From assembly GCF_902706035.1 (NCBI RefSeq), contig NZ_CACSJA010000001.1, positions 186,001 through 250,000 of the forward strand: a DNA stretch of 64,000 nucleotides, in the 5' to 3' direction. Of this stretch, positions 42,244 through 52,019 are shown piece after piece. The notes beneath the pieces were generated by a model. The model was not told where the DNA came from. It made no database searches and was given only the letters and a program-made list of their open reading frames with translations. Position numbers and translations under genes: made by a program. Position 1 is the stretch's first letter. Each line of letters starts with the position of its first letter. The stretch comes from Pantoea sp. 18069 (lineage in GTDB: Bacteria; Pseudomonadota; Gammaproteobacteria; Burkholderiales; Burkholderiaceae_C).

Positions 42244-43398
42244 ATGAAGCGCTCTTGGCTTTTGTTTTCCCAGGCCGTGACCGTGCTGGTCGCCGCCTAC
42301 TTCGTCGTCGCCACCCTGCAGCCTGACTGGCTGCGCGGCGGAATGACCCGTTCCAGCGCTGGCGTGGCCTTGCTCGAGGCCCCCGCCACTCCGGCGGGCA
42401 CGCCCGCACCCGGCAGCTTCAGCGCGGCCGCGCGCAAGGCCGCGCCCGCCGTCGTGAGCATCAACACCAGCAAGGCCGTGCGCCACCCGCGCAGCAACGA
42501 CCCCTGGTTCCAATTCTTCTTCGGCGACCAGGGCACCCAGGAGCAGACCGGCCTGGGCAGCGGCGTGATCATCAGCCCCGATGGCTACATCCTCACCAAC
42601 AACCATGTGGTCGAAGGCGCGGACGACATCGAAGTCACGCTGACCGACAGCCGCCAGGCCAAGGCCAGCGTGATCGGCACCGATCCGGAAACCGACCTGG
42701 CCATCCTCAAGATCGCGCTCGACAAGCTGCCGGTGATCGTGCTGGGCAACTCCGACCAGCTTGCCGTCGGCGACCAGGTGCTGGCCATCGGCAACCCGTT
42801 CGGCGTGGGCCAGACCGTGACCAGCGGCATCGTCAGCGCGCTGGGCCGCAGCCAGCTGGGCATCAACACCTTCGAGAACTTCATCCAGACCGACGCGGCA
42901 ATCAACCCCGGCAACTCGGGCGGCGCGCTGGTCGATGTCTACGGCAACCTGCTGGGCATCAACACCGCGATCTACTCGCGCTCGGGCGGCAGCATGGGCA
43001 TAGGCTTTGCGATTCCGGTGTCCACGGCCAAGATGGTGCTCGACAGCATCGTCAAGGACGGGCATGTGACACGCGGCTGGATCGGCGTCGAACCGAATGA
43101 ACTCTCGCCCGAACTGGCCGAGACTTTCGGCGTCAAGGCCGGCGCGGGCGTGATCGTTACCGGCGTACTGCAGGCGGGCCCCGCGGCCCAGGCCGGCATG
43201 CGCCCCGGCGATGTGATCCTGCAGGTCCAGGACAAGCCGGTGCGCACCGTGTCCGAGCTGCTGACCACGGTGGCCGGCCTGACGCCGGGCACCGCCGCCG
43301 ACTTCCAGCTGCGCCGCGGCGATGGCGAGGTCACGATCAAGGTCACTCCGACCGCGCGCCCCAACCAGGCGCAACGCGACAACCAACAACGCCGATAG
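42244..43398 (+). CDS. DegS/AlgW-like membrane-anchored serine protease
   Basis: 384 residues from the ATG at 42244 (MKRSWLLF; ATG 42235 also possible). An N-terminal membrane anchor (about 5-24) is followed by a trypsin-like domain with H121 (NNHVV), D151 (ETDLAI), S225 (GNSGG), then one PDZ domain (about 275-365). A single PDZ and an uncleaved anchor point to DegS/AlgW-type stress sensing rather than DegP. Convergent with tatC. Confidence 0.9.
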   Translation: MKRSWLLFSQAVTVLVAAYFVVATLQPDWLRGGMTRSSAGVALLEAPATPAGTPAPGSFSAAARKAAPAVVSINTSKAVRHPRSNDPWFQFFFGDQGTQEQTGLGSGVIISPDGYILTNNHVVEGADDIEVTLTDSRQAKASVIGTDPETDLAILKIALDKLPVIVLGNSDQLAVGDQVLAIGNPFGVGQTVTSGIVSALGRSQLGINTFENFIQTDAAINPGNSGGALVDVYGNLLGINTAIYSRSGGSMGIGFAIPVSTAKMVLDSIVKDGHVTRGWIGVEPNELSPELAETFGVKAGAGVIVTGVLQAGPAAQAGMRPGDVILQVQDKPVRTVSELLTTVAGLTPGTAADFQLRRGDGEVTIKVTPTARPNQAQRDNQQRR

Positions 43399-43407
43399 CT
43401 TGTACAA

Positions 43408-43432
43408 CCGTTCGTGGTGAGCTTGTCGAACC
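43408..43432. repeat. REP-like palindromic motif
   Basis: GTTCGTGGTGAGCTTGTCGA (43410-43429), 10 bases after the protease stop, is a copy of the widespread REP-like motif whose complement encodes VRQAHHER in spurious ORFs. The core GAGCTTGTCGAA recurs in units 2 and 3 of the 105-bp array. Confidence 0.7.
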
Positions 43433-43447
43433 ATGACGGCACCAACG

Positions 43448-43474
43448 AAAAAAGCGGCCAATGGCCGCTTTTTT
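43448..43474. terminator. Bidirectional terminator between the DegS-like gene and tatC
   Basis: Perfect 12-bp stem AAAAAAGCGGCC/GGCCGCTTTTTT with a 3-base loop, serving both converging genes. Confidence 0.92.
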
Positions 43475-43493
43475 CATGTCCTCAATCGCCGGA

Positions 43494-44297
43494 TTACTTG
43501 TCCGTCGAAGTGGAAGCTTCCTCTTCCTCGCTATCGGGCGAGCGCGAGACGCGGCTGAACCAGCCCGCTCCCAGAATGCCGACCTCGTACAGGATGCACA
43601 TGGGAATCGCAAGCGCCAGTTGTGAAATCACATCCGGCGGCGTGACAATCGCCGCGATGACGAATGCCACCACCACGAAGTAACCGCGGAAGGCCTTGAG
43701 CTTCTCGATCTCGACGAGCTTGAAGCGCACCAGCAGCATCACCACGATGGGCACCTGGAACGCCAGGCCGAAGGCCAGATAAAGCGACAGGATGGCTTCG
43801 ACGTAGGACGCGATATCCGGGGTCGCGGCAACGCTGTCGGGCGTGAAACCCTGGATGAAGCCGAACATCTTGTCGAGCACGAAGAACTGCACGAAGGCAA
43901 TGCCGACATAGGCCAGCAGGCTGCCGAACAGGATCAGCGGCAGCGCAAAGCGCTTTTCATGGCTGTACAGACCAGGCGAGACAAAGGCCCACATCTGGTA
44001 CATGATCCACGGCAGCACGGCGAGCACGCCCACCATGCCGAGCACCTTGATAGGCACGAAAAATGGCGTGAACACGCCGACCGCGATCAGCTTCGCGTCG
44101 GGCGGCATATGCGCCCTGATCGGCTGGGCGATGAAATCGATCAGCCCGTTGGGGCCGGGCCACAGCGCCAGCAGCGCCACCGCCAAGGCAATCCCGTAAA
44201 TGCAATAAAGCAGGCGGTTGCGCAGCTCCAGCAGGTGCTGCACAAATGGCTGCTCGGTGCCGGCCAGCTCGTCGTCTTTGGATGGAATGTCTGACAT
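43494..44297 (-). CDS. tatC: Twin-arginine translocase subunit TatC
   Basis: 267 residues with six transmembrane helices. It recognises twin-arginine signals. EQPFVQHLLELRNRLLY near the N-terminus is the TatC signature. A charged C-terminal tail of about 25 residues contains EEEE. Separated from tatB by 114 bp with a terminator-like hairpin. Confidence 0.97.
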   Translation of the reverse strand: MSDIPSKDDELAGTEQPFVQHLLELRNRLLYCIYGIALAVALLALWPGPNGLIDFIAQPIRAHMPPDAKLIAVGVFTPFFVPIKVLGMVGVLAVLPWIMYQMWAFVSPGLYSHEKRFALPLILFGSLLAYVGIAFVQFFVLDKMFGFIQGFTPDSVAATPDIASYVEAILSLYLAFGLAFQVPIVVMLLVRFKLVEIEKLKAFRGYFVVVAFVIAAIVTPPDVISQLALAIPMCILYEVGILGAGWFSRVSRSPDSEEEEASTSTDK

Positions 44298-44346
44298 GGT
44301 GGGGATTGCGGGCCGTCAGGCCCTGACACTTTTCGGGAAGACCAGT

Positions 44347-44378
44347 AAAAAAGCACGCAGCGCGGTGCCTGCGCTGCG
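44347..44378 (-). terminator. Terminator-like hairpin between tatB and tatC
   Basis: On the minus strand, perfect 8-bp stem CGCAGCGC/GCGCTGCG with a 7-base loop, then TGC and TTTTTT (44352-44347). It could lower tatC relative to tatAB. Confidence 0.65.
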
Positions 44379-44411
44379 CCATCGCCCCAGACCTGCTGCC
44401 CGGCAGCGGGC

Positions 44412-44900
44412 TCAGCGGAATTTCTGCGGACGAAAGCGCGCCACGCGGGCAGCGCCTGATTGTGCCTTGCTGCGCACACCTGCGCGCGCCTTGTACCACT
44501 GGGGCACGGCCGTGCGCTTGAGCCGCCAGTTCTTGCGCGGCTGGGCGTAGGCAGGCACGACGCCACGAGCGGAGTCTTCATAGGAAGACGTGTAGCTGCC
44601 CGACGCGTTATCGAGCCCGTCGCCGGTGCTGGCGTTCCAGTCCTTCTCGAAGTCGCTGGCACTGGTGTGAATGGTCTGCTCGACATCGCGCGCCGCCCCT
44701 TCCACCGTTTCCTTCATCTTCTTGAGCTCGTCGAGCTCCATCGAGCGGTTGACCTCGGCTTTTACATCGGCGACATAGCGCTGGGCCTTGCCCAGCAAGG
44801 TCCCCACGGTACGCGCCACGCGCGGCAGCTTTTCCGGCCCGATGACAATCAATGCCACCGCGCCGATCAGCGCCATCTTGGACAGGCCAATATCAATCAT
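44412..44900 (-). CDS. tatB: Sec-independent translocase subunit TatB
   Basis: 162 residues. N-terminal helix [25 protein letters not shown], then an amphipathic helix. The C-terminal 50 residues are strikingly basic and aromatic ([17 protein letters not shown]), longer than the E. coli core. Partner of TatC in signal recognition. Confidence 0.95.
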   Translation of the reverse strand: MIDIGLSKMALIGAVALIVIGPEKLPRVARTVGTLLGKAQRYVADVKAEVNRSMELDELKKMKETVEGAARDVEQTIHTSASDFEKDWNASTGDGLDNASGSYTSSYEDSARGVVPAYAQPRKNWRLKRTAVPQWYKARAGVRSKAQSGAARVARFRPQKFR

Positions 44901-44920
44901 GAAAGCAGCGCCTCAGCGCT

Positions 44921-45169
44921 TCAGCTTTTCTGCTTGGCTTCGACGTCGATCGTGGTCTTGTCAGCCGCGGTCTGGTTGGCAACCTGACCGGGAGTGGGCG
45001 CAGCGCCGGGCGCTGCCGCTGCATCCGTGCCGCCGTCCTTGACCCCGTCCTTGAAACCCTTCACGGCGCCACCGAGATCGGAGCCGAGGTTCTTGAGCTT
45101 CTTGGTGCCGAACACCATGACGACGATGAGCAGCACGATCAGCCAGTGCCAGATGGAAAAGGAACCCAT
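44921..45169 (-). CDS. tatA: Sec-independent translocase subunit TatA
   Basis: 82 residues: [26 protein letters not shown] membrane helix and hinge, amphipathic helix, and an Ala/Pro-rich tail. It builds the pore for folded proteins. AGGAG precedes the ATG. Confidence 0.97.
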   Translation of the reverse strand: MGSFSIWHWLIVLLIVVMVFGTKKLKNLGSDLGGAVKGFKDGVKDGGTDAAAAPGAAPTPGQVANQTAADKTTIDVEAKQKS

Positions 45170-45310
45170 GAGTATCTCCTAACGAATTCAGAACATTTTA
45201 GACGGGCGCGCGTGAAGCGTTGATGAATCGCCCTTTTTGTCACGTGACCGGTACAGTTATCCAGGGCGCTTGCGCGACTCCCGCCCCCCGGAACTGGCAT
45301 GACCCATGCG

Positions 45311-45392
45311 TGGGGGCACCAAGCAAGGGCCGCCCCGCAACGAGGGTGCCGTCCCCCTTCAGGGGGAAGCGGCGCGAGCCGCTCAGGGGGTC
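45311..45392 (-). repeat. 3'-end two-hairpin repeat, copy E (after hinT)
   Basis: Directly follows the hinT stop. First hairpin AGCGGC-TCGC-GCCGCT, short second hairpin CCCCC-TTCA-GGGGG, tail GCGGGGCGGCCCTTGCTTG. Minus sense, as hinT. The gap 45170-45390 between hinT and tatA has no gene. Confidence 0.85.
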
Positions 45393-45747
45393 ACCCTTTT
45401 AACCATGGGCGGGGGCCGCCCATGATGTGCATGTGAAGGTGGTGGATTTCCTGGCCGCCCTCGGTGCCGGTGTTGACCACCACGCGAAAGCCGCCTTCCG
45501 GGTACGGATTGCAGCCCTGCTCCTGCGCCAGGCGCGGCGCGAGCGCGAGCATGTGGCCGAGCAGGCCGGCGTCCTCGGCTTGCACCTGGGCCAGCGACGC
45601 GATGTGCTTTTTCGGCAGCATCAGGAAGTGGATGGGCGCGCCCGGATGGATGTCATGAAAGGCAAAGACCTGATCGTCCTCGTACACCTTGCGCGAGGGA
45701 ATCTGGCCGGCAATGATTTTGCAGAAAAGGCAGTCTGGGTCGTGCAT
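45391..45747 (-). CDS. hinT: HIT-family nucleotide-binding protein (HinT)
   Basis: 118 residues from the ATG at 45747 (MHDPDCLFCKI). The histidine triad is H103-L-H105-M-H107. HinT hydrolyses adenosine phosphoramidates. Located between the his genes and tatABC. Confidence 0.93.
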   Translation of the reverse strand: MHDPDCLFCKIIAGQIPSRKVYEDDQVFAFHDIHPGAPIHFLMLPKKHIASLAQVQAEDAGLLGHMLALAPRLAQEQGCNPYPEGGFRVVVNTGTEGGQEIHHLHMHIMGGPRPWLKG

Positions 45748-45804
45748 GTCAGTGGGAAACACAGGTGAATGGAGCGCGGCGGCCGCGTGCGGAAATCAGG
45801 GTGA

Positions 45805-46197
45805 TCAGGCCTGGATGGCCTGATTCTTGTTCATCGCCACCATGCCGCGCACGATGCGGTACAGGAACCAGATGGAGATGACCACCCAGGCGATCCAGCC
45901 GGGAAAGAAGAACAGCAGCCACAGCGGCGCCGTGATCAGGTAAAGGATGCCGGCCCAGATCACGCTGCGGATGCGCCAGGAAAAATGGCTGGCCTGCCAG
46001 GTACCGGTGGCATCGCTGCGCTTGACCAGGTCGATGACCAGGGCGATCACCAGCAGCACGATGCTGGGCTGGGCGCTGGGCACGACGGCGGCCACAGCGA
46101 CGATCAGGTGCAGCACATAGCTGACCCAGCCCCAGGCCTTGAGGCCTTCCATCTGCTGGGGGTCTACGGCACGGACTTCGACGATGTCATCACGCAT
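45805..46197 (-). CDS. DUF4870-like membrane protein
   Basis: 130 residues with three membrane segments (about 24-58, 78-95 and 98-118) and the arrangement of DUF4870/Tic20-like small proteins, of unknown function. It overlaps the 3' end of hisE by 34 bases, a fixed position in related his-tat clusters. Confidence 0.8.
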   Translation of the reverse strand: MRDDIVEVRAVDPQQMEGLKAWGWVSYVLHLIVAVAAVVPSAQPSIVLLVIALVIDLVKRSDATGTWQASHFSWRIRSVIWAGILYLITAPLWLLFFFPGWIAWVVISIWFLYRIVRGMVAMNKNQAIQA

Positions 46198-46595
46198 GCG
46201 ACTTCTCCTTCTTCCATGGCGCGCTTGTGGGCTTTGCGCAAGGCCTTTTCCTCGATGCCGCTCGTGCCTTCGCGGCGCTCGAGTTCGGCAATGACCTCCG
46301 CGGGCTGCAGCCCGTAGTGGGACAGTGCAATCATCGTATGAAACCAGAGATCGGCGACTTCGTACAGCAGTTTGCTCTTGTCGCCGCCATGGTCTGCGTC
46401 CTTGGCGGCCATCACCACTTCGGTGGCCTCCTCGCCTATCTTCTTCAGAAAGGCGTCGGGGCCCTTGTGCAGCAGCCGCGCCACATAGCTTTTTTCGGGG
46501 TCGCCACCATTGGCCGCCTTGCGGCTTTCAATCACCGCGGCCAGCCGCGCCAGCGCGCCTTCGCTCGAAGCCGAAAAATTCTCAGAAGCAGTCAT
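46164..46595 (-). CDS. hisE: Phosphoribosyl-ATP pyrophosphatase
   Basis: 143 residues from the ATG at 46595. It converts PR-ATP to PR-AMP, step 2 of histidine synthesis. Helical MazG-like fold with [15 protein letters not shown] and [10 protein letters not shown]. The C-terminus overlaps the next gene. Confidence 0.96.
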   Translation of the reverse strand: MTASENFSASSEGALARLAAVIESRKAANGGDPEKSYVARLLHKGPDAFLKKIGEEATEVVMAAKDADHGGDKSKLLYEVADLWFHTMIALSHYGLQPAEVIAELERREGTSGIEEKALRKAHKRAMEEGEVACVMTSSKSVP

Positions 46596-46601
46596 AAACA
46601 T

Positions 46602-46991
46602 TCACCGATAAATGGATTCAGGGTCCTTGAGCACCGGGTCCACAGGGGTCCAGATGCCGTCCTTGAGCACGCTGTAGAAACAGCTGTGGCGGCCCGTATG
46701 GCAGGCGATGCCGGGCTCGTGACCCTGCTGGGTGACCTTGAGCAGCACCACGTCGTTGTCGCAGTCCAGGCGCATTTCATGCACCTGCTGCACATGGCCG
46801 GATTCCTCGCCCTTGAACCACAGGCGGTTGCGCGAGCGGCTGAAATACACCGCGCGGCCCAACTCCGCCGTCTTGGCCAGGGCCTCGCGGTTCATCCAGG
46901 CAAACATCAGCACATCGCCCGTGGCGTGCTCCTGCGCAATCACGGGCACCAGGCCCTGCGCATCCCATTTCACTTGATCTAGCCAGTTCAT
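46602..46991 (-). CDS. hisI: Phosphoribosyl-AMP cyclohydrolase
   Basis: 129 residues from the ATG at 46991 ([10 protein letters not shown]). Zinc ligands are in DCDND and [13 protein letters not shown]. Step 3 of histidine synthesis. Separate from hisE, as in most betaproteobacteria. Confidence 0.97.
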   Translation of the reverse strand: MNWLDQVKWDAQGLVPVIAQEHATGDVLMFAWMNREALAKTAELGRAVYFSRSRNRLWFKGEESGHVQQVHEMRLDCDNDVVLLKVTQQGHEPGIACHTGRHSCFYSVLKDGIWTPVDPVLKDPESIYR

Positions 46992-47016
46992 GCTTTGATT
47001 GTCGGTTATTTGCGGC

Positions 47017-47817
47017 TTACAGCCGCACAGGAATCCCGCGTTCGGCCATGCGCTGCTTGGCCTGGCCGACGGTGTATTCGCCATAGTGGAAGATGCTGGC
47101 CGCGAGCACCGCGTCGGCGCCGCCCTGCTGCACGCCATCGGCGAGGTGGTCGAGATTGCCCACGCCGCCCGAAGCGATCACGGGCACGCTCACGGCGTCG
47201 CTCACGGCGCGCGTGAGCGCGAGGTCAAAGCCCGACTTGGTGCCGTCACGGTCCATGCTGGTCAGAAGGATTTCGCCCGCGCCGCGGCGTGCCATCTCGC
47301 TGGCCCATTGCACGGCGTCGAGCCCGGTGTTCTTGCGCCCGCCATGGCTGTAGACATCCCAGCCCGGCCCCACGGGCAGGCCATTGGCACCGACGCGCTG
47401 CGCGTCTTCGGGCGTGCGGCGCTTGGCGTCGATCGCGACCACGATGCACTGCGCGCCGTATTTCTGCGAAGCCGCGTTGATGACGTCGGGATTGGCCAGC
47501 GCCGCCGAGTTGAAGCTGGTCTTGTCGGCGCCCGCGTTGAGCAGTCGACGCACGTCCTCGACGGTGCGCACGCCCCCGCCCACCGTGAGTGGAATGAACA
47601 CCTGGCTGGCGACGGCTTCTATGATGGGCAGGATCAGGTCGCGGCCATCGCTGGTCGCGGTGATGTCGAGGAACGTCAGTTCGTCCGCGCCCTGGCCGTT
47701 GTAGCGCGCGGCGATTTCCACCGGGTCGCCGGCATCGCGCAGCTCGACGAAATTGACGCCCTTGACGACGCGGCCTCCGGTCACGTCAAGGCAGGGAATG
47801 ATGCGTTTGGCAAGCAT
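47017..47817 (-). CDS. hisF: Imidazole glycerol phosphate synthase subunit HisF
   Basis: 266 residues from the ATG at 47817 ([12 protein letters not shown]). TIM barrel with catalytic D11 (CLDVTGG) and a second Asp in [10 protein letters not shown]. It pairs with HisH. The genes just upstream are galE and yeaD, not hisA. Confidence 0.98.
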   Translation of the reverse strand: MLAKRIIPCLDVTGGRVVKGVNFVELRDAGDPVEIAARYNGQGADELTFLDITATSDGRDLILPIIEAVASQVFIPLTVGGGVRTVEDVRRLLNAGADKTSFNSAALANPDVINAASQKYGAQCIVVAIDAKRRTPEDAQRVGANGLPVGPGWDVYSHGGRKNTGLDAVQWASEMARRGAGEILLTSMDRDGTKSGFDLALTRAVSDAVSVPVIASGGVGNLDHLADGVQQGGADAVLAASIFHYGEYTVGQAKQRMAERGIPVRL

Positions 47818-47848
47818 GGCGCTGAGGTCTGTTGAAGAGGAGAAAAAG

Positions 47849-48865
47849 CTAGACGGCGGCGCGGCGGCGGGCTTCGCCATCCTGCCAGCGCCAGGCATCG
47901 GCGCACATGCGGTCGAGGTCCAGTTCGGCGCGCCAGCCCAGCAAGCGCTCGGCCAGCGCCGGATCGGCCCAGCATTCAGCCACATCGCCGGGGCGCCGGT
48001 CAACGATCTCGTAAGGAATTTCACGGCCGCTGGCCCGCGCGAAGCTGGCCACCATTTCAAGCACAGAGACAGGGCGGCCCGTGCCCAGGTTCACAGTCAG
48101 CAGGCCGGGCTGCTGGCGCAGATAGCGCAACGCAGCGAGGTGGCCTTGGGCGAGGTCGGTGACATGGATATAGTCGCGCACGCCCGTGCCGTCAACCGTG
48201 GGGTAATCGTTGCCGAACACGCGCAATTGCGCGCGCTGGCCGGTCGCGACCTGGGCGACGAAGGGCAGCAGGTTGTTGGGAATGTCCTGCGGGTCCTCGC
48301 CGATCAGGCCGCTTTCATGCGCGCCGACGGGATTGAAATAGCGCAGTCGCGCCAGACGCCACTTTGCGGGTTCGGCGACATCGAGATCGGCCAGGACCTG
48401 CTCGATCATCAGCTTGGTCTGGCCGTAGGGGTTGGTCGCCGACAAAGGGAAATGCTCTTCGATCGGCAGGGCTGCGGGTTCACCGTAGACCGTTGCCGAC
48501 GACGAGAACACCAGTGTGCGCACATCGGCCTGCTGCATGGCCTGCAGCAGCGTCAGCGTGCCCGCGACGTTGTTGTCGTAATAGGCCAGCGGCTTGGCCA
48601 CCGACTCGCCCACGGCCTTGGACGCGGCGAAATGGATCACCGCGTCGATAGGATATTTCGCAAACAGCCGGGCCAGCAGCGCGCCATCGCGCACATCGCC
48701 TTGCTCGAACAGTGGCGCCTGGCCGGTGATCTGCTCCAGGCGGTCAAGCACACCGCGCTGGCTGTTGCTGAAGTTGTCAAGAATGACAAACGCTTCGCCG
48801 GCCGCAGCCAGTTCCACGCAGGTATGTGAGCCGATAAAGCCGGCTCCGCCTGTCACAAGAATCAC
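47849..48865 (-). CDS. galE: UDP-glucose 4-epimerase
   Basis: 338 residues from a GTG at 48865 preceded by AAAGGAAATAAT. NAD loop TGGAGFIGS and catalytic Y147..K151 (YGQTK), with SSSATVYG upstream. It interconverts UDP-glucose and UDP-galactose for surface sugars. Inserted with yeaD between hisA and hisF. Confidence 0.96.
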   Translation of the reverse strand: MILVTGGAGFIGSHTCVELAAAGEAFVILDNFSNSQRGVLDRLEQITGQAPLFEQGDVRDGALLARLFAKYPIDAVIHFAASKAVGESVAKPLAYYDNNVAGTLTLLQAMQQADVRTLVFSSSATVYGEPAALPIEEHFPLSATNPYGQTKLMIEQVLADLDVAEPAKWRLARLRYFNPVGAHESGLIGEDPQDIPNNLLPFVAQVATGQRAQLRVFGNDYPTVDGTGVRDYIHVTDLAQGHLAALRYLRQQPGLLTVNLGTGRPVSVLEMVASFARASGREIPYEIVDRRPGDVAECWADPALAERLLGWRAELDLDRMCADAWRWQDGEARRRAAV

Positions 48866-48882
48866 ATTATTTCCTTTGTGGT

Positions 48883-49779
48883 CTATTCCATACGCGGCAG
48901 ATGCGCGAGCCGCTGCGCCGCCTGCCAACGGCCCTGCGCTGCCAGCACCACGGGCGCATCGATGGCCGCGGCCTCGACGCACAGCATATGCCGGTAACCG
49001 TCGGCCCGCATGTCGGCCAGACGCGCGCACAGCACCGGTCCGGGATTCCAGACCACGGTATCGGCCCAGGCCGGGTCCTGCAGTATGCGCAATCGTGGCT
49101 GGCCCCCTGCATGCAGCTCCATGGCCTGCGCGGGCCGGGGGTAGACGCGGTCGAGCTCGCCACCAAAGGCCAGCGCACCCTGCTGGCGCGGATGGGTATC
49201 GGCCACCGCATCCCAGTACACCAGGCCTTCGAGTCCGGACAGCGTGGTCTCGGTCACCTCGTCGACGCGCAGATAGGTATGTAACGCGGCCGTGAAGGCC
49301 AGCGGCGCATCGCCCGTATTGTGAACTGTCAGCGCCACGGTCAGCGCCGCGGGCTGCAGCCATACGCCGAGCTCGGCTGCGAACGCATGCGGCCAGACCG
49401 CGCGCGTCGCCGCATTGTCCTGCAGGCGCAGCGTGAGCCGCAGGCCGTCGCCGTCGACGCAGGCCTCGTCGGCGCTGGCCTGCCAGGCCAGCGTGCGCGC
49501 GAAGCCATGCTTGACCAGCGGGCCGCGCTGATTGAACTGCGGAAAGCACACGGGGATGCCGCCACGGATAGGCGTGTGGCCATCATGCGCCGCGTGCGGG
49601 CTCAGGAACAGCTGTTCCTGCCCGCCCTTGACCCAGGATAGCACCTGCGCGCCCTGGAGCGCGACCAGCGCGCTGTCACCGCCGGGCAGCATCAGGCGAA
49701 TGGCCGCAAGGCCCCGCCAGTCAGCGGCAACGGCAGTAGGACTTGAATCAGCACTCACCGCGCCCCCTAAATCGGGCAT
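48883..49779 (-). CDS. YeaD-like glucose-6-phosphate 1-epimerase family protein
   Basis: 298 residues. Aldose-1-epimerase fold with VCFPQFN, KHGFAR and AALHTYLRV, placing it in the D-hexose-6-phosphate mutarotase branch (YeaD). The annotated ATG at 49779 lies in the tail of repeat F; the GTG at 49758, preceded by a G-run, is a plausible alternative. 17 bases before galE. Confidence 0.88.
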   Translation of the reverse strand: MPDLGGAVSADSSPTAVAADWRGLAAIRLMLPGGDSALVALQGAQVLSWVKGGQEQLFLSPHAAHDGHTPIRGGIPVCFPQFNQRGPLVKHGFARTLAWQASADEACVDGDGLRLTLRLQDNAATRAVWPHAFAAELGVWLQPAALTVALTVHNTGDAPLAFTAALHTYLRVDEVTETTLSGLEGLVYWDAVADTHPRQQGALAFGGELDRVYPRPAQAMELHAGGQPRLRILQDPAWADTVVWNPGPVLCARLADMRADGYRHMLCVEAAAIDAPVVLAAQGRWQAAQRLAHLPRME

Positions 49780-49787
49780 GCGTCAAC

Positions 49788-49882
49788 CCAGGGGCACCGA
49801 GGAAGGGCCGCCCCGCACCGAGGGTGCCGTCCCCCTCCACCGAAGGTTGAGAGGGGGAAGACGCGAAGCGGCTCAGGGGGTG
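49788..49882 (-). repeat. 3'-end two-hairpin repeat, copy F (after hisA)
   Basis: Begins 7 bases after the hisA stop. CCCCCTGAGCCGC, then the long second hairpin CCCCCTC..GAGGGGG with ACC-TTC-GGT, tail GCGGGGCGGCCCTTCCTCG. It lies between hisA and yeaD. Its first stem is imperfect (CGCGTCTTCC). Confidence 0.85.
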
Positions 49883-49889
49883 CTTCATT

Positions 49890-50627
49890 TCAAGCCAACT
49901 CATCGGCGCGCGCCTGCGCGGCCGCGAAATCGAGGTTGCCTGAGTAGATTGCGCGGCCGCAGATCACGCCCTGCACGCCTTCTTTTTCCACGGCGCACAG
50001 CTGCTCGATATCGCTCATGCCGGCCAGGCCGCCTGAAGCGATCACCGGAATCGTCAGCGATTGCGCGAGCTTGACCGTGGCGTCGATGTTGATGCCCGAC
50101 AGCATGCCGTCACGGCCGATGTCGGTATAGATGATGGACTCTACGCCCCAGTCCTCGAAACGCTTGCCTACGCTCATCACGTCCTGGCCCGTGAGCTTGC
50201 TCCAGCCGTCGATGGCCACCTTGCCGTCCTTGGCGTCCAGGCCCACGATGATGTGGCCGGCGAACGCCGTGCAGGCATCCTGCAGGAAGCCGGGGTTCTT
50301 CACCGCGGCCGTGCCGATGATCACGTAGCGCATGCCGGCGTCGATATAGCGCTCGATGGTGTCGAGGTCGCGTATGCCGCCGCCCAGTTGCACCGGGATC
50401 TCGCTGCCGACTTCCGCCAGAATGGACTTGATCGCCGCATTGTTCTTGGGCACACCCGCGAACGCGCCATTGAGATCGACCAGATGCAGGCGGCGCGCGC
50501 CCGCGTCGACCCACTTGCGGGCCATGGCCCCGGGGTCTTCACCGAAAGTGGTGGATTGGTCCATGTCGCCCTGCTTGAGGCGAACGCAGTGGCCGTCCTT
50601 GAGGTCAATGGCGGGAATGAGCAGCAT
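49890..50627 (-). CDS. hisA: ProFAR isomerase HisA
   Basis: 245 residues. TIM barrel with catalytic D8 (AIDLKDG) and [10 protein letters not shown]. Step 4 of histidine synthesis. It follows hisH; the next gene in the operon is yeaD rather than hisF. Confidence 0.97.
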   Translation of the reverse strand: MLLIPAIDLKDGHCVRLKQGDMDQSTTFGEDPGAMARKWVDAGARRLHLVDLNGAFAGVPKNNAAIKSILAEVGSEIPVQLGGGIRDLDTIERYIDAGMRYVIIGTAAVKNPGFLQDACTAFAGHIIVGLDAKDGKVAIDGWSKLTGQDVMSVGKRFEDWGVESIIYTDIGRDGMLSGINIDATVKLAQSLTIPVIASGGLAGMSDIEQLCAVEKEGVQGVICGRAIYSGNLDFAAAQARADELA

Positions 50628-50675
50628 GATGATTGGAGAGGAAAGATTGCCGGCGGGGCCGGCGGGGAACGGGAA

Positions 50676-51344
50676 TCAGGGTTTCCAGTGCAGGAAATTG
50701 CGAAACAGGGCCAGGCCCTGGTCGGCGCTTTTCTCGGGATGGAACTGGGTGGCGAAAATATTATCGCGGGCGATGGCCGCGGCAAAGCGCCCGCCGTAGT
50801 CGGCCTCGCCCGCGCAATGCGCGGCCGCAAGCGGCTGAGCATAGAAGCTGTGGACGAAATAGAAAAAGCTGTCGTCGGGCACGCCTTGCCAGATGGGATG
50901 CGGCTGGCCGCCCTGGACACATTGATGGACCCGGTTCCAGCCCATCTGCGGCACCTTGAAGCGGCTGCCGTCGGGCTGGGTACGGCCTTCGAGCTGGAAT
51001 TTGCGCACCACGCCAGGAATCAGACCCAGGCCGGGCGTATCGCCCTCCTCGCTGTGGTCCAGCAGCATCTGCATGCCGACGCACACGCCGAACAGCGGCT
51101 TGCTGCGCGCGGCTTCGAGCACCGGCTCGCGCAGGCCCGAATCTGCGAGCTCGCGCATGCAGTCGGGCATCGCACCCTGGCCGGGCAGCACCACGCGGTC
51201 CGCGGTGCGCACCATGTCGGGGTCAGCGGTCACCACGACCTGCCAAGCCGTGCCCTTCGCAGCCTCCTTGACGGCCTGCGAGACCGAGCGCAGATTGCCC
51301 ATGCCATAGTCGACCACGGCGACGGTATTTGCTTGCATATTCAT
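50676..51344 (-). CDS. hisH: Imidazole glycerol phosphate synthase amidotransferase HisH
   Basis: 222 residues from the ATG at 51344 (a second ATG at 51338). Nucleophile C88 in GVCVGMQ and the His-Glu pair in FHPEKS. It supplies ammonia from glutamine to HisF. Confidence 0.97.
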   Translation of the reverse strand: MNMQANTVAVVDYGMGNLRSVSQAVKEAAKGTAWQVVVTADPDMVRTADRVVLPGQGAMPDCMRELADSGLREPVLEAARSKPLFGVCVGMQMLLDHSEEGDTPGLGLIPGVVRKFQLEGRTQPDGSRFKVPQMGWNRVHQCVQGGQPHPIWQGVPDDSFFYFVHSFYAQPLAAAHCAGEADYGGRFAAAIARDNIFATQFHPEKSADQGLALFRNFLHWKP

Positions 51345-51392
51345 AGCTGGAACAGGACTCGTGCGCGTATCAGTGCGCATTTGCCCCCATTT

Positions 51393-52019
51393 TCACAGAG
51401 AACCCTTGGTCGAGGGAATGGTGGTGGCCGCACGCGGGTCAATTTCAAGCGCTGCGCGCAGCGCGCGCGCAAACGCCTTGAACACCGACTCGCACTGGTG
51501 GTGGGCGTTGAACCCCTTGAGATTGTCGATGTGCACCGTGACACCGGCGTGGTTCACGAAGCCCTGGAAGAACTCGTAGACCAGCTGCGTGTCGAGCTGA
51601 CCGATGCGCCCGGCCGTGAACTTGACGTCCATGTGCAGGCCCGGACGGCCCGAAAAGTCGATCACCACGCGCGACAGCGCTTCGTCGAGCGGCACGTAGG
51701 CGTGGCCGTAGCGGCGCAGGCCCTTCTTGTCGCCGACCGCGCGCGCAAAGGCCTGGCCCAGCGTGATGCCGATGTCCTCGACCGTGTGGTGGCCGTCGAT
51801 GTGCAGGTCGCCTTCGCACTGCACGTCCATGTCGATCAGGCCATGGCGCGCGATCTGCTCGAGCATGTGGTCGAGAAAGCCGATGCCGCTATTGAGCTGG
51901 TTCTGGCCCGTGCCATCGAGGTTGATGCGCACGCTGATGCGGGTCTCGGCCGTGTTGCGGCTGACTTCGGCGATGCGCGGCGCGGCGGAGGTGGAGGGAA
52001 TGAGGGCGGAGGAGGTCAT
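51393..52019 (-). CDS. hisB: Imidazoleglycerol-phosphate dehydratase
   Basis: 208 residues from the ATG at 52019, monofunctional (no phosphatase domain). Metal-binding motifs [11 protein letters not shown] and HHTVED, and the second-half counterparts FVNHAG and [10 protein letters not shown]. Its start overlaps the hisC stop (ATGA). Confidence 0.97.
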   Translation of the reverse strand: MTSSALIPSTSAAPRIAEVSRNTAETRISVRINLDGTGQNQLNSGIGFLDHMLEQIARHGLIDMDVQCEGDLHIDGHHTVEDIGITLGQAFARAVGDKKGLRRYGHAYVPLDEALSRVVIDFSGRPGLHMDVKFTAGRIGQLDTQLVYEFFQGFVNHAGVTVHIDNLKGFNAHHQCESVFKAFARALRAALEIDPRAATTIPSTKGSL

